A stretch of 64,000 nucleotides of DNA, from assembly GCF_007745175.1 (NCBI RefSeq), contig NZ_CP036271.1:1880154-1944153 (forward strand), given 5' to 3'. A program made the position numbers and the translations under genes. This document shows, one piece after another, positions 55,900 to 64,000 of this stretch; position 1 is the first letter of the stretch, and every line of letters begins with the position of its first letter. The stretch is from Caulifigura coniformis. GTDB taxonomy: Bacteria > Planctomycetota > Planctomycetia > Planctomycetales > Planctomycetaceae. The notes beneath the pieces are model-generated. The model did no database searches, had not been told where the DNA came from, and saw only the letters and a list, made by a program, of their open reading frames with translations.

Positions 55900-56127
55900 A
55901 TGCAGGTCGGCAATCTGCAGGGTGGCGGCGGTAAGCTGCAAACTTCACTCGAGTCGCTCCAGGAATCCTGGGGACGCGTCTCCGACGTGTGGCGGGATGA
56001 ACAAAGCCGGCGTTTCGAAGAGGAGCACCTGCGGCATGTCGCCGAGGATGTTCAGGCCGTGCTCCCCGCCGTGTCGCACATGATCCAGGTTCTCCAGTTG
56101 GCGAATCGCGAATTGAGCGACGTCTGA
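55900..56127 (+). CDS. Small helical protein
   Basis: 75 residues from ATG 55900, with CGGAGGA upstream. Two amphipathic helices are predicted: LQTSLESLQESWGRVSDVWR and HVAEDVQAVLPAVSHMIQVL. Its size and WxRVxxxW pattern are loosely like WXG100 proteins, but no export system is nearby, so that link is weak. It sits ten bases before rarA and is likely co-transcribed. Similar short unknown proteins occur in other planctomycetes by my recollection; function not assigned. Confidence 0.65.
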   Translation: MQVGNLQGGGGKLQTSLESLQESWGRVSDVWRDEQSRRFEEEHLRHVAEDVQAVLPAVSHMIQVLQLANRELSDV

Positions 56128-56136
56128 AATTCGACC

Positions 56137-57447
56137 GTGACGCCTGTGACCCGTTCGCTCTTTGAGCCGCCAGAAGAACTCACCCCCCCGGCCGCGGAAG
56201 TCGATTCGCCGCTCGCGGAACGCCTCAGGCCCCGCACTCTCGAAGAGTTCGTCGGCCAGCGGCACCTCGTCGGCTCAGATCGCCTGATCGGCCGGCTGAT
56301 GTCCGGGCATGGCAATCTTCCATCGCTCATCCTCTGGGGCGGACCCGGGTCAGGAAAGACGACGCTCGCCCGCATCCTCGCCAGTCGCCCCGGCATGAAG
56401 TTCCATGCCCTCTCCGCCGTGCTCAGCGGCGTGAAGGAACTGCGCGAGGCGATCGCCGTCGCCCGCAGCGACCGCAAGCGCGGCGCGAGAACGGTCCTCT
56501 TCATCGATGAAATCCACCGCTTCAACAAGTCGCAGCAGGACGCACTCCTCCCGGCCGTCGAGGATGGAACCGTCACCCTCATCGGCGCAACGACCGAGAA
56601 TCCCTCGTTCGAGGTCAACGCGGCCCTCCTGTCGCGCGCCCGCGTTCTCGTCCTCGAACCTCTCTCCGAAACTGACGTTCTCATCGTGCTGCGCCGCGCG
56701 ATGACGGACCAGGTGCGCGGGCTCGCCATGCTCCGCCCCTATCTCACCGATGAAACGCTGAGCCAGCTGGCTAAAGTCGCGGGAGGCGACGCCCGCGTCG
56801 CCCTCACGGCCCTCGAGACAGCCGTCCTCTCCGTCACTCCCGATGAGACGGGACTGCGGACCGTCACGTGGGAGAACGTCACGGAAGCCCTCGGCCGCTC
56901 TCGGTTCGCCTACGACAAGCACGGTGAAGACCACTACAACCTCGCCTCGGCCCTCATCAAATCGCTTCGCAACAGCGACGCCAATGCCGGCCTCTACTGG
57001 CTCGCCCGGCTGATCGAAGGCGGAGCCGATCCCATGTTCATCGCCCGCCGGCTCTGCATCCTGGCGTCGGAAGATGTCGGAATGGCCGATCCCCAGGCCA
57101 TGGTCCAGGCATCCGCAGCCTCACAGATCGTCCACCTGATCGGCCTGCCCGAGGCGCTCTATCCGCTTTCGCAGACAGTCGTATATCTCGCACGCGCGCC
57201 GAAGTCGAACGCCATGAAAATGGGGTACATGGCCGCCGCAGCCGATGCCGCCGCCACCGCGCGGGAGGCCGTTCCCCTGCATCTTCGAAACGCCGTCACG
57301 CCGCTTTTGAAAGGCGTCGGCTACGGAGAGGGCTATCGGTACGTCCACAACGACCCGGCCGCGGCGAAGGAAATGGAATGCCTCCCGCCAGGCCTCGTCG
57401 GCCGCGATTACCTGCACGATTCCGAACCAACCGCTCCGCCGTTCTGA
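56137..57447 (+). CDS. rarA: Replication-associated recombination protein A
   Basis: 436 residues from GTG 56137. AERLRPRTLEEFVGQRHLVG, Walker A LWGGPGSGKTTLARILA (about 67-83), Walker B VLFIDEIHRFNKSQQDALLP (about 119-138) and the sensor IGATTENPSFEVN identify the MgsA/WRNIP1/RarA AAA+ family. The C-terminal domain has HYNLASALIKSLRNSDANAG, typical of RarA. It acts at stalled replication forks on SSB-bound single-stranded DNA. Length is normal. It runs in the same direction as the small helical and NYN genes. Confidence 0.95.
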   Translation: MTPVTRSLFEPPEELTPPAAEVDSPLAERLRPRTLEEFVGQRHLVGSDRLIGRLMSGHGNLPSLILWGGPGSGKTTLARILASRPGMKFHALSAVLSGVKELREAIAVARSDRKRGARTVLFIDEIHRFNKSQQDALLPAVEDGTVTLIGATTENPSFEVNAALLSRARVLVLEPLSETDVLIVLRRAMTDQVRGLAMLRPYLTDETLSQLAKVAGGDARVALTALETAVLSVTPDETGLRTVTWENVTEALGRSRFAYDKHGEDHYNLASALIKSLRNSDANAGLYWLARLIEGGADPMFIARRLCILASEDVGMADPQAMVQASAASQIVHLIGLPEALYPLSQTVVYLARAPKSNAMKMGYMAAAADAAATAREAVPLHLRNAVTPLLKGVGYGEGYRYVHNDPAAAKEMECLPPGLVGRDYLHDSEPTAPPF

Positions 57448-57457
57448 TTAAAACGCC

Positions 57458-58597
57458 TCAGCCGACCCGCCGCCGCTTTTTTCGACCGCCGATGAAGCTG
57501 CTGACGACCATGTTTCCCATGTCCTGGGCGTTGCACGTCGCGGAGATGCCCCCCGTCACCTGGGCCATCTGCTCCACGAAGTTGACCAGGCTGTGGTAGA
57601 AATAGTCCTCCACCAGCGCGAAGCTCGCGATGTGAATTCCCATCTCCGCGCAATGCTTCGCCTCGCCGAGCGTCAGCCGGGCTGATTTCTCCGACGGCGG
57701 ATACATCAGCACCAGGTCCCGGCCTTCCACGTGCGCCGTCGGCTCGCCGTCGGTGATCACGATGATCTGCTTGTTCGCGGCCGGCTGTCGCATCAGGATC
57801 CGTCGCGCGAACTGCAGGCCGGCATGAAGGTTCGTGAAGTGCTCCGGCACGAACGACGGCGGCTGGTCGAGGTTGATCCGCATCCGCACCCGCGAGTCGT
57901 AGATGCTCACTTCCTTCGGGGCACAGTTCAGGAGTTCCCGTTCACCCAGCGGCGACGCGTACGTGTAAAACCCGACCGTTTGCAGGAAGTCCCCCTGGTA
58001 CTTCGCCCGGACGAGCGCCTGCAGCGCAAGGGCTGTCTGCTTGGCCGCTCCGAACTTTCCGTACCGGGTCATGCTCCCCGACATGTCCAGCAGTACCACC
58101 GTCGCGCACGACGTCTGGTACTCCATTTCGTGGACCACCAGGTCGTCGGCCGTGATCTTCACCGGCGTCCCGCCCCCCTGCCGCTGCACGGCGTTGCGCA
58201 GCGTCTCATGCAGATTCAGGTTGGAGACCGGGTCGCCGTATTCGTAGGGCTTGGAATCTTCGTGAACCGTCTGCCCCGCGCCGCGGAACTGCGTGTCGTG
58301 CCGCCCCATGGCGTCGCGGGCCCGCACGTCGAACAGGTTTTCGAGGGCCTTGTTCTCGATCCGCTTCATGCCCTTCGGGGTGACGCGGTACTTCCCTTCG
58401 CGGTCCTTTTCGATCAGCCCGCGTTTCACAAGCATGTCGACGACGTCGGGGTTCTCGTCTTCCCAGCGTTCGAAATTCTCCATTACCTCGTCGCCGAACT
58501 GCATCAGGTACTTCGAAAACTCGTCGAAGACCTTGTCGGCCGACTGGGGAGAGAACTCCTCGGAGCCATCAAACCGCGAATATTCGAACGTCGACAT
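57458..58597 (-). CDS. VWA domain protein
   Basis: 379 residues from ATG 58597 with GGAG upstream (GTG 58600 is an alternative). The N-terminal half is helical and charged with a winged-helix-like LVKRGLIEKDREGKYRVTPK segment. The C-terminal VWA domain has an intact MIDAS: LLDMSGSMTRYGK (DxSxS), a downstream Thr, and ITDGEP. Such stand-alone cytosolic VWA proteins often work with MoxR-type AAA ATPases as chaperones; none is in the window. It is convergent with rarA, ten bases apart. Confidence 0.87.
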   Translation of the reverse strand: MSTFEYSRFDGSEEFSPQSADKVFDEFSKYLMQFGDEVMENFERWEDENPDVVDMLVKRGLIEKDREGKYRVTPKGMKRIENKALENLFDVRARDAMGRHDTQFRGAGQTVHEDSKPYEYGDPVSNLNLHETLRNAVQRQGGGTPVKITADDLVVHEMEYQTSCATVVLLDMSGSMTRYGKFGAAKQTALALQALVRAKYQGDFLQTVGFYTYASPLGERELLNCAPKEVSIYDSRVRMRINLDQPPSFVPEHFTNLHAGLQFARRILMRQPAANKQIIVITDGEPTAHVEGRDLVLMYPPSEKSARLTLGEAKHCAEMGIHIASFALVEDYFYHSLVNFVEQMAQVTGGISATCNAQDMGNMVVSSFIGGRKKRRRVG

Positions 58598-58667
58598 CAC
58601 ACGCTCCAGAGAACCTCTGCATTCTAGGCGGCAGCGGCCTTAGCGACGATGAAAAGGTTCACCACGG

Positions 58668-58768
58668 CAGGGCGAGTCACTTTTTCACAATTCGGTCGTC
58701 TGTTGTCACTGCAAGTCATGTTGCGGCAACGACGAACTGGCCCATTCTGAAAAAAGTGACCAGCCTTG
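58668..58768. repeat. Inverted-repeat unit, copy 1
   Basis: Begins CAGGGCGAGTCACTTTTTC and ends GAAAAAAGTGACCAGCC. The inner part includes GCAAGTCATGTTGCGGCAAC and CTGGCCCATTCT, closely matching copy 2 at 59074-59185. Confidence 0.7.
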
Positions 58769-59073
58769 CGCGGAGTTCGCAGGCTCGGGCGGGGACTGGG
58801 AAAACTGCGGAGGTATTTGATGCCGAGGGAGCGAGGAGGGCGCGTTGTGTGGGTGGTACTGTACTCCTCGCCCTATTTCCCGCTGAAGTTCAGCGGAGGG
58901 ATCGGGAGAGCGTGCGTGATGCAGACATGGAGCAGGCCGGGTCGGGGGGTGTGTCGACAGGTTGATGGTGGTTGTGTTCATGGGATCCTCCATCATGACG
59001 GGGGCGGTTGCGCGGGTGGGCCCGGTACGCAGGAGTCGGGAGTCGGAAGTGCGTTGGCGAGTGGGGATTGGGG

Positions 59074-59185
59074 CGGGGCGAGTCACTTTTTCCCAGACGG
59101 TCGTCTCTCGTCTCCGCAAGTCATTTTGCGGCAACGACGCACGCCAACGGCGAATTGGCCCATCTTGAAAAAGTGACCTGCCCTG
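59074..59185. repeat. Inverted-repeat unit, copy 2
   Basis: Begins CGGGGCGAGTCACTTTTTC and ends GAAAAAGTGACCTGCCCTG. The inner part includes GCAAGTCATTTTGCGGCAAC and TTGGCCCATCTT. It is the slightly longer and better preserved copy. Confidence 0.7.
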
Positions 59186-59365
59186 TTCACCACGGAGCCA
59201 CAGAGACGGGGAGAAGCGGGAGATCGCAGCCTCCGGATACTGATCGCGGGCTCGAGGTTCTCTTCTTGAACGGGAGGAAGAGACCTTCAACCGGAGGGAA
59301 GAATCTGGAGCAGTGGCTGATGGAGACACGCCGCGACCTCCCTCTTCTCTGCGTCTCAGTGGTGA
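59186..59365. repeat. Intergenic repeat with inverted ends (CACCACGGAGCCACAGAGA...CTCAGTGGTG)
   Basis: The left end CACCACGGAGCCACAGAGAC is roughly complementary to the right end TCTCTGCGTCTCAGTGGTG. It belongs to the same family as the repeats at 49670 and 53290 and was apparently the target of the element to its left. Confidence 0.55.
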
Positions 59366-59478
59366 GTCTTCATTCGGCTCTCCAGTGAAACTGCTGGTCG
59401 CTCCCAACCCGTTTTGCGTCACTTGGCTTCATTTCCTAACATCCCGGGCTTCCCTCAGATTTAGGACGGAGACACCCC

Positions 59479-61857
59479 TTGGCTGACCGAAGGAACGGAC
59501 GGGCTGGAGCGAGCGAACAGGCGGCCCCTGAACAGTTTGCGTACGCGCCACTGAGCGAGGAAACCCGCCGGCGCTACCTGAACTACGCCATGTCCGTGAT
59601 TATGTCACGGGCCCTTCCCGACGCCCGCGACGGCCTCAAACCCGTCCAGCGCCGCATCCTCTACACCATGTTCAACGAGCTCGGCGTCACCTTCGACGCC
59701 AAGTTCGTCAAATGCGCCCGCATCATCGGCGACGTCGTCGGTAAGTATCACCCCCACGGCCAGTCCGCCGTCTACGAGGCCCTCGTCCGCCTCGCCCAGG
59801 ATTTCACGCTCCGGGCCCCCCTCGTGTTCCCGCAGGGGAACTTCGGGTCGGTCATCGGACTCCCGGCCGCCGCCGAGCGATACACCGAAGCCAAGCTCAG
59901 CAAGATCGCCGAAGAACTCCTCAGCGAGCTGAAATACGACACGGTCGACACCCGGCCGACGTATGACGCCGAGCGGCAGGAACCGGTCGTCCTCCCGGCC
60001 CGCTTCCCCAACCTGCTCGTCAACGGCGCGTCGGGCATCGCCGTCGGCATGGCCACGAACATCCCGCCGCACAACCTCGGCGAAGTGCTCCGCGCCTGCG
60101 GAATGCTCATCGAGAACCCCGAGCTGAGCGTCCGCCAGATCATGCGGACGATCAAGGGCCCCGACTTCCCGCTCGGAGGCCGGGTCGTCACCAACGTCGA
60201 CGAGCTCAAGAGCATCTACGAAGAGGGGCGCGGCTCCATCAAAGTCCGCGGCGAGTGGAAGTTCGATGTCGAGAAGAAGAAGGAAGTCCAGAACCGGATC
60301 ATCATCCACTCGATTCCCTACGGAGTGGAAACCGGGCCGCTGATGGAGCAGCTCGGCGAAATCCGCGATTCGCGCCGCCTGCCGCAGCTGGTCGACGTCT
60401 CCGACCTGTCTGATGACAAGCACGGTCTGCGGATCATGCTGGAGATCAAGTCGGGCGCCGACGCCGAAGTCGTCATGGCCTACCTGTTCAAGCACACCTC
60501 GCTCGAACAGAACTTCGGCTACAACGCCACCGCCCTCGCCCCGGATGAGCACGGCGTCCTGACCCCCCGCCGCCTCGATCTCAAGCAACTGCTCCAGTGC
60601 TTTCTCGACTTCCGGTTCACGACCGTCCGCAAGCGGTTCGAGTTCCAGCTGCGGCAGCTCGAACGCCGCATCCACATCCTGGAAGGCTTCGAGATCATCT
60701 TCGACGGCCTCGACAAGGCCCTGAAGATCATCCGCTCCAGCGACGGACGGCAGGACGCGGCCGTGAAGCTCATGAAGGCGTTTCCGCTGCTCGATGAGGA
60801 GCAGACCTTCGCCGTCCTCGACATCGCCCTGTACCGTATTTCGCAGCTCGAAATCGGCCGCATTCGCGAAGAACTGGCGGAAAAGCGAAAAGAGGCCGAA
60901 CGCATTCGCGGCATCCTGAAGTCCGACAAGAAGCTCTGGGGCGTCGTCCAGGAAGAACTCGAAGAGATCGGCAAGGCCTACCCCGGCGAACGTCGCACCA
61001 ACTTCGGCACCTCGGATGAAGTCACCGAGTTCGACGCCTCCGCCTACATCGTCAAGGAGAACACGCAAGTTGTCGTCAGCACGGACGGCTGGGTCCGGCG
61101 GATCAACAAGATCTCGACCGTCGACAAGCTCCGCATGCGCGAAGGCGATTCCGTTCTGGCGATCGTCCCCTGCAGCACGCTCGATAATGTCGTCTTCTTC
61201 TCCAGCGATGGCATGGCTTACACCCTGACCGTCAACGAGATTCCCGCCTCCACCGGGTATGGCGAGCCTCTGGCGAAGTTCGTCCGCATGGGGGACGGCG
61301 CGCGAATCGTCACCGCCCTCTCAACCGATTCCCGCTTCACTCCGGCCGACAGGGAAGTGAAGGGACAGGCGACCCCCTCCCCGTTCCTGTTCGTGGCGAC
61401 GGCCGCCGGCCAGGTCGCCCGCCTCTCGCTCAGCTGGTATCGCCAGGTCTCCACCAAGGCCGGCCGGAAATACTGCCGCCTCCGCGACAAGGATCGCGTC
61501 GTGCACGTCGAGATCATGGACGACAGCGATTCAGTCTTCCTCGCCACCCGCAAGGCCCGCCTGCTCCACTTCAAAGTCGACGACGTCCCGGTTCTCGGTG
61601 GGGCCGGCATGGGAGTCCGCGGGATCAAGCTCGAGTCGGACGACATCGTCCTCGGAGCCCAGCGGCTGACGCGCCCCAGCGACACCCTCAAGGCGATCAA
61701 CGAGAACGACAAGGAACTCAGCTTCGGCCAGGGGAAGTACGAGATCACCAGCCGCGGCGGCCGCGGCGTGAAAACCAGCCACCGCACCGGGTTCAAATTC
61801 CTGGTGCGCGGCGAGTTCGCGCTGCCCGACTGGACCCAGCACGGCGGTACGAACTGA
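59479..61857 (+). CDS. Type II topoisomerase A subunit (GyrA/ParC-type)
   Basis: 792 residues from TTG 59479, with GGAG upstream. The N-terminus [20 protein letters not shown] and [19 protein letters not shown] form the breakage-reunion domain; the catalytic Tyr is in [14 protein letters not shown]. Two normally strict positions differ: HPHGDS is HPHGQS and GNFGSxDGD is [10 protein letters not shown]. The C-terminal beta-pinwheel starts near residue 525; a GyrA-box-like SRGGRGV is near the end. With the B subunit at 49749 it should pass DNA strands using ATP. Gyrase versus topoisomerase IV type is undecided. Confidence 0.93.
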   Translation: MADRRNGRAGASEQAAPEQFAYAPLSEETRRRYLNYAMSVIMSRALPDARDGLKPVQRRILYTMFNELGVTFDAKFVKCARIIGDVVGKYHPHGQSAVYEALVRLAQDFTLRAPLVFPQGNFGSVIGLPAAAERYTEAKLSKIAEELLSELKYDTVDTRPTYDAERQEPVVLPARFPNLLVNGASGIAVGMATNIPPHNLGEVLRACGMLIENPELSVRQIMRTIKGPDFPLGGRVVTNVDELKSIYEEGRGSIKVRGEWKFDVEKKKEVQNRIIIHSIPYGVETGPLMEQLGEIRDSRRLPQLVDVSDLSDDKHGLRIMLEIKSGADAEVVMAYLFKHTSLEQNFGYNATALAPDEHGVLTPRRLDLKQLLQCFLDFRFTTVRKRFEFQLRQLERRIHILEGFEIIFDGLDKALKIIRSSDGRQDAAVKLMKAFPLLDEEQTFAVLDIALYRISQLEIGRIREELAEKRKEAERIRGILKSDKKLWGVVQEELEEIGKAYPGERRTNFGTSDEVTEFDASAYIVKENTQVVVSTDGWVRRINKISTVDKLRMREGDSVLAIVPCSTLDNVVFFSSDGMAYTLTVNEIPASTGYGEPLAKFVRMGDGARIVTALSTDSRFTPADREVKGQATPSPFLFVATAAGQVARLSLSWYRQVSTKAGRKYCRLRDKDRVVHVEIMDDSDSVFLATRKARLLHFKVDDVPVLGGAGMGVRGIKLESDDIVLGAQRLTRPSDTLKAINENDKELSFGQGKYEITSRGGRGVKTSHRTGFKFLVRGEFALPDWTQHGGTN

Positions 61858-62327
61858 CCCTCCAGTCGCCGCCAGTTCCACGCCAGATCCCCGTGCTCCG
61901 GCTCGGAAACTCCGCTGTCGCGAAGCGACGCTGCGCGTTCAGGATCTGCTTCACGGAAGATCGCACGCAACCTCGTCCGTACTGGTGGAGGGAGTATGGA
62001 CACCATCACGGCACGATCGTCATCCAGCAAAGACCGGCAGCCCGCATTCCCGGGACAACCCGTCCGCGGAACCCGGCGAGTAACAGGCGGTCGCCTGCTG
62101 ATCGTCCCACTGACCAGTCCCAGGGCCGACCCACGCGTTCCGGCACGCGATCGGCTGACGGAAACCGGCCTCTCGTTTGCACATCTGGAAAAGCGCGCCG
62201 GCCCTGCCTCTCGCGGATGGCCGTTTGACTCTCGGCCCACGTCGCCGTACCTTGGCCTGTTCGGAAAAGAACCGCGGGTTTGCCCGCGTTTCGGGGGATC
62301 TTGACCGCCATTTGAGAAGGCACCTTG
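61858..62327. other. Intergenic region upstream of the sugar transporter
   Basis: 470 bases. One open frame (61996-62304) begins after GGAGGGAGT and would encode 102 residues, but its sequence has no recognisable domain and biased composition, so it is not called. The transporter promoter should lie in the second half. Confidence 0.4.
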
Positions 62328-63452
62328 ATGCGCTCGCGTCGATTCGTGCTGAGTCTGTTCGGCGCCCTGTGCGCCGCTGTTTTGACCGGCTGTCCCAAGG
62401 AGTCCACCGCTCCCGGCGGCAGCGGATCGTCCGGCGGTTCATCCGCCTCGGGCGGCTCGAAACGCATCGTCATTCTCACCAACGGCGACGACCCGTTCTG
62501 GGACGCCTGCGAATCGGGCGCGAAGCAGGCCGAGAAAGACCTCGGCCTCGAAGGCAAAGGCTTCACCGTCGCCTTTGAACGGGCCGACTTCACCGACCAG
62601 GGCCAGATCGACAAACTCAAGCAGTACAACCTGCAGAGCGACATCGCCGCCGTCGGCATCTCGGTTTTCAACCCGGAAAGCCGGGCCATCGCCGAAGAAC
62701 TCCGCCAGCTGCAGCAGAAGGGCGTGAAGGTCATCACGATCGACGGCGACATGAATCGCGAAAAGTTTCGCGATGCACGCTACGCCTATCTCGGAACGGA
62801 CAACCTCGTCGCCGGCAAGGAACTGGGCCGTGCCGCGAAGGCCATCGCCGGCGGAACTCCGCTCAACCACGTCTTTTTTGTCGGCAGCACGACCGCCGCC
62901 AACGCGGTCGCCCGCATGGACGGTTTCAACGCAGGTGTGGAAGCGGCCTCGAAAGAACTCGAACGCCTCGAAGACGGCGGCGACCGTCCGAAGGCCCGCT
63001 CCAATGTGGAAAGCGCTCTCGATCGCCACAAGGACATCTCCGCCCTCGTCGGCATCTGGGCCTACAACACGCCGCAGATTTCCCGCGTCGTCGCCGACCG
63101 GAAGATCCGCGACAAGACGAAGGTCTTCTGCTTCGACGCCGCCGAAGAAAGCATTCGCGGCATGCAGGACGGCAATGTCGACGTGATGCTCGTCCAGAAC
63201 CCGTTCCAGATGGGGGCCGACGGCGTGAAGCTGATGCTGGCCCTGATCGAGAACAACGACGCCACGATCAAGGAGATGTATCCCACCTACGCCCAGACGG
63301 ACGAGAACGACATGTTCAAGACCGAGCTGCGGATCGTCGTTCCGGACAACCAAAGCACGGTGACTTCGGAAATCCTCGAGAAGTCGACCCGGCTCATGAA
63401 GCTCTCCGAGTTCAAGAAGTGGCTCGAAGAACGCAAGCTCGTTTCCTCGTAG
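62328..63452 (+). CDS. Sugar ABC transporter substrate-binding lipoprotein
   Basis: 374 residues from ATG 62328, with AGAAGG seven bases upstream. The signal peptide ends in the lipobox LTG-C (about Cys21), followed by a Gly/Ser-rich linker. The mature protein has the periplasmic-binding-protein type 1 fold of the RbsB/XylF family: IVILTNGDDPFWDACESGAK, VITIDGDM, YAYLGTDNLVAGKELGRAAK and FFVGSTTAANAVARMDGFNA. It binds a monosaccharide outside the membrane and passes it to the permease encoded next. The ligand is unknown. A hairpin lies between the two genes. Confidence 0.93.
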   Translation: MRSRRFVLSLFGALCAAVLTGCPKESTAPGGSGSSGGSSASGGSKRIVILTNGDDPFWDACESGAKQAEKDLGLEGKGFTVAFERADFTDQGQIDKLKQYNLQSDIAAVGISVFNPESRAIAEELRQLQQKGVKVITIDGDMNREKFRDARYAYLGTDNLVAGKELGRAAKAIAGGTPLNHVFFVGSTTAANAVARMDGFNAGVEAASKELERLEDGGDRPKARSNVESALDRHKDISALVGIWAYNTPQISRVVADRKIRDKTKVFCFDAAEESIRGMQDGNVDVMLVQNPFQMGADGVKLMLALIENNDATIKEMYPTYAQTDENDMFKTELRIVVPDNQSTVTSEILEKSTRLMKLSEFKKWLEERKLVSS

Positions 63453-63476
63453 TCTGCTGCAATTGCTTCCAGCGAC

Positions 63477-63496
63477 CGGGGGGCGTCAGCCCCCCG
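63477..63496 (+). terminator. Hairpin between binding-protein and permease genes
   Basis: CGGGGGGC pairs with GCCCCCCG across a GTCA loop, 25 bases after the binding-protein stop and 47 bases before the permease start. Followed by TGTTTGTC. It may partially terminate or stabilise the first cistron, so that more binding protein than permease is made. Confidence 0.6.
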
Positions 63497-63542
63497 TGTT
63501 TGTCTTGAGACCCTGCCACGTCCGACATTCCGGCCTCTCTGA

Positions 63543-64000
63543 ATGAACACCCTGGAGACATCATCCCCCGGCTGGCTTGGAGGCTTCCTGAGAAGGAATC
63601 GCAACGAGATCGGGCTGGTGATCGCGACGATCGCCGTGCTCGCCGTCACGCTCTTCTTCAACAAGTCCTACATTGAGAACCCGGGCGACAATACGCAGAA
63701 AATCCTGCGCACCACCGCCCTGCTCGGAATCTTCGCCTTCGGCGCCGCCACCGTCATCATCTCCGGCGGAATCGATCTCTCCGCCGGCTCGGTGATCGCC
63801 TTCAGCGGCATGCTCTTCGCCGGCATCATCGTGCTGCTGGCCCCCAAGTCCGAGCGCGGACTCCCTGTCACCACCGATATCGAAACGTGGATCGTCCTCG
63901 TCGCCATCGGAGGTACGTTGATTTCCGCGCTGTTGATCGGAACGTTCCATACGTGGCTGATCACGATCGTCGGCCTCCCCCCCTTCGTCGCCACGCTGGC
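63543..64000 (+). CDS. Sugar ABC transporter permease (RbsC-like), N-terminal part
   Basis: ATG 63543 opens a frame of 152 codons that runs off the right edge. Membrane helices lie at about residues 24-42 and 57-75, the latter leading into the family signature SGGIDLSAGSVIAFSGMLFA; another starts near 117. This is the BPD_transp_2/RbsC family, the inner-membrane channel for monosaccharide import. It follows the substrate-binding gene after 90 bases, so the ATPase gene is expected outside the window. Confidence 0.92.
   Translation, partial: MNTLETSSPGWLGGFLRRNRNEIGLVIATIAVLAVTLFFNKSYIENPGDNTQKILRTTALLGIFAFGAATVIISGGIDLSAGSVIAFSGMLFAGIIVLLAPKSERGLPVTTDIETWIVLVAIGGTLISALLIGTFHTWLITIVGLPPFVATL

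Larger units (their letters stand above)
58668..59185. mobile_element. Non-coding composite inverted-repeat (MITE-like) element
   Basis: The outer ends match as inverted repeats: CAGGGCGAGTCACTTTTTC on the left and GAAAAAGTGACCTGCCCTG on the right (17 of 19). The 10-base sequence TTCACCACGG directly flanks both ends (58658-58667 and 59186-59195), like a target-site duplication. No transposase is encoded. Inside are two diverged roughly 100-base units, each with its own inverted ends. The mobile origin is inferred from ends and flanks only. Confidence 0.55.
58598..59478. other. Gene-free region with a composite inverted-repeat element
   Basis: About 880 bases between the VWA and topoisomerase A genes. 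It holds two copies of a roughly 100-base element (58668-58768 and 59074-59185), a direct repeat flanking them, and a hairpin-type repeat (59186-59365). ORFs here have no recognisable protein content. The topoisomerase A promoter probably lies between 59370 and 59470. Confidence 0.6.

Noticed and set aside
58650-59370. CRISPR array or tandem repeat in the gene-free region
   Set aside because: Only two diverged units with unequal spacing are present, each with inverted ends; there are no regular spacers and no cas genes.
61996-62304. 102-codon frame with a good ribosome binding site upstream of the sugar transporter
   Set aside because: The peptide is Arg/Pro/Ser-rich with no recognisable element. 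The binding site alone is not enough; it could be revisited with conservation data.
1-64000. Prophage or integrative element
   Set aside because: No integrase, phage structural gene, tRNA-type attachment site or plasmid mobilisation gene was recognised; the gene content is ordinary chromosomal planctomycete content.

Overview
This is a GC-rich bacterial chromosome segment from a member of the Planctomycetes. The assignment rests on families that are largely restricted to or expanded in that phylum: two DUF1559 pseudopilin-like secreted proteins, a DUF1501 protein, two DUF1549/DUF1553 proteins (one fused to an anti-sigma-like head), a planctomycete-type ECF sigma factor, a PEP-CTERM protein, and small transthyretin-like lipoproteins. 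The genus cannot be decided from sequence inspection alone. No tRNA, rRNA, CRISPR array, integrase or complete insertion sequence was seen.

Layout. 1-7.0 kb: start of a formate-dehydrogenase-like molybdoenzyme (minus strand), then a plus-strand run with a Cys-rich exported protein, a DUF1559 protein, a PepSY membrane protein overlapping a small lipoprotein, a YjbQ protein and an outer-membrane porin. 7.1-15.6 kb: a 1364-residue inverse-autotransporter-like surface protein, homocysteine S-methyltransferase overlapping an FtsX-type permease, and a small membrane protein. 15.6-21.4 kb: minus-strand sigma factor, anti-sigma/DUF1549/DUF1553 fusion, DUF1501 protein and a second DUF1549/DUF1553 protein. 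21.7-28.9 kb: mostly small exported or membrane proteins, a coiled-coil protein, and a second DUF1559-lipoprotein pair. 29.3-35 kb: PhzF and GNAT, a 0.9-kb repeat-bearing gap, leuD, a PhoD-type phosphatase and argG. 35-45 kb: a hypothetical membrane protein with csrA, a nucleophile-less alpha/beta hydrolase overlapping rfbA, a 28-residue ribosomal-like basic protein followed by an NHL-repeat protein, and a membrane protein resembling a decayed Gfo/Idh oxidoreductase. 45-58.6 kb: UDP-sugar pyrophosphorylase, an unusual bacterioferritin, PEP-CTERM protein, Gfo/Idh oxidoreductase, type II topoisomerase B subunit, RidA, fused AroD-AroE, NYN protein, RarA and a VWA protein. 58.6-64 kb: a gap holding a short inverted-repeat element with a 10-bp target-site-like duplication, the topoisomerase A subunit, and the start of a sugar ABC importer.

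The most informative signals are: an anti-sigma-like head fused to a DUF1549/DUF1553 body beside its sigma gene; a bacterioferritin whose residues 127 and 130 (normally Glu and His, ferroxidase ligands) are both Ser while the other ligands and haem Met52 are kept; the composite inverted-repeat element at 58.67-59.19 kb; an alpha/beta hydrolase with GHQLGG in place of GHSxGG; a Cys-rich/pseudopilin/PepSY/lipoprotein cluster that may handle metal; and a very small basic gene at 43.3 kb. Housekeeping functions include arginine, leucine and shikimate biosynthesis, nucleotide-sugar synthesis, recombination repair and topoisomerase.
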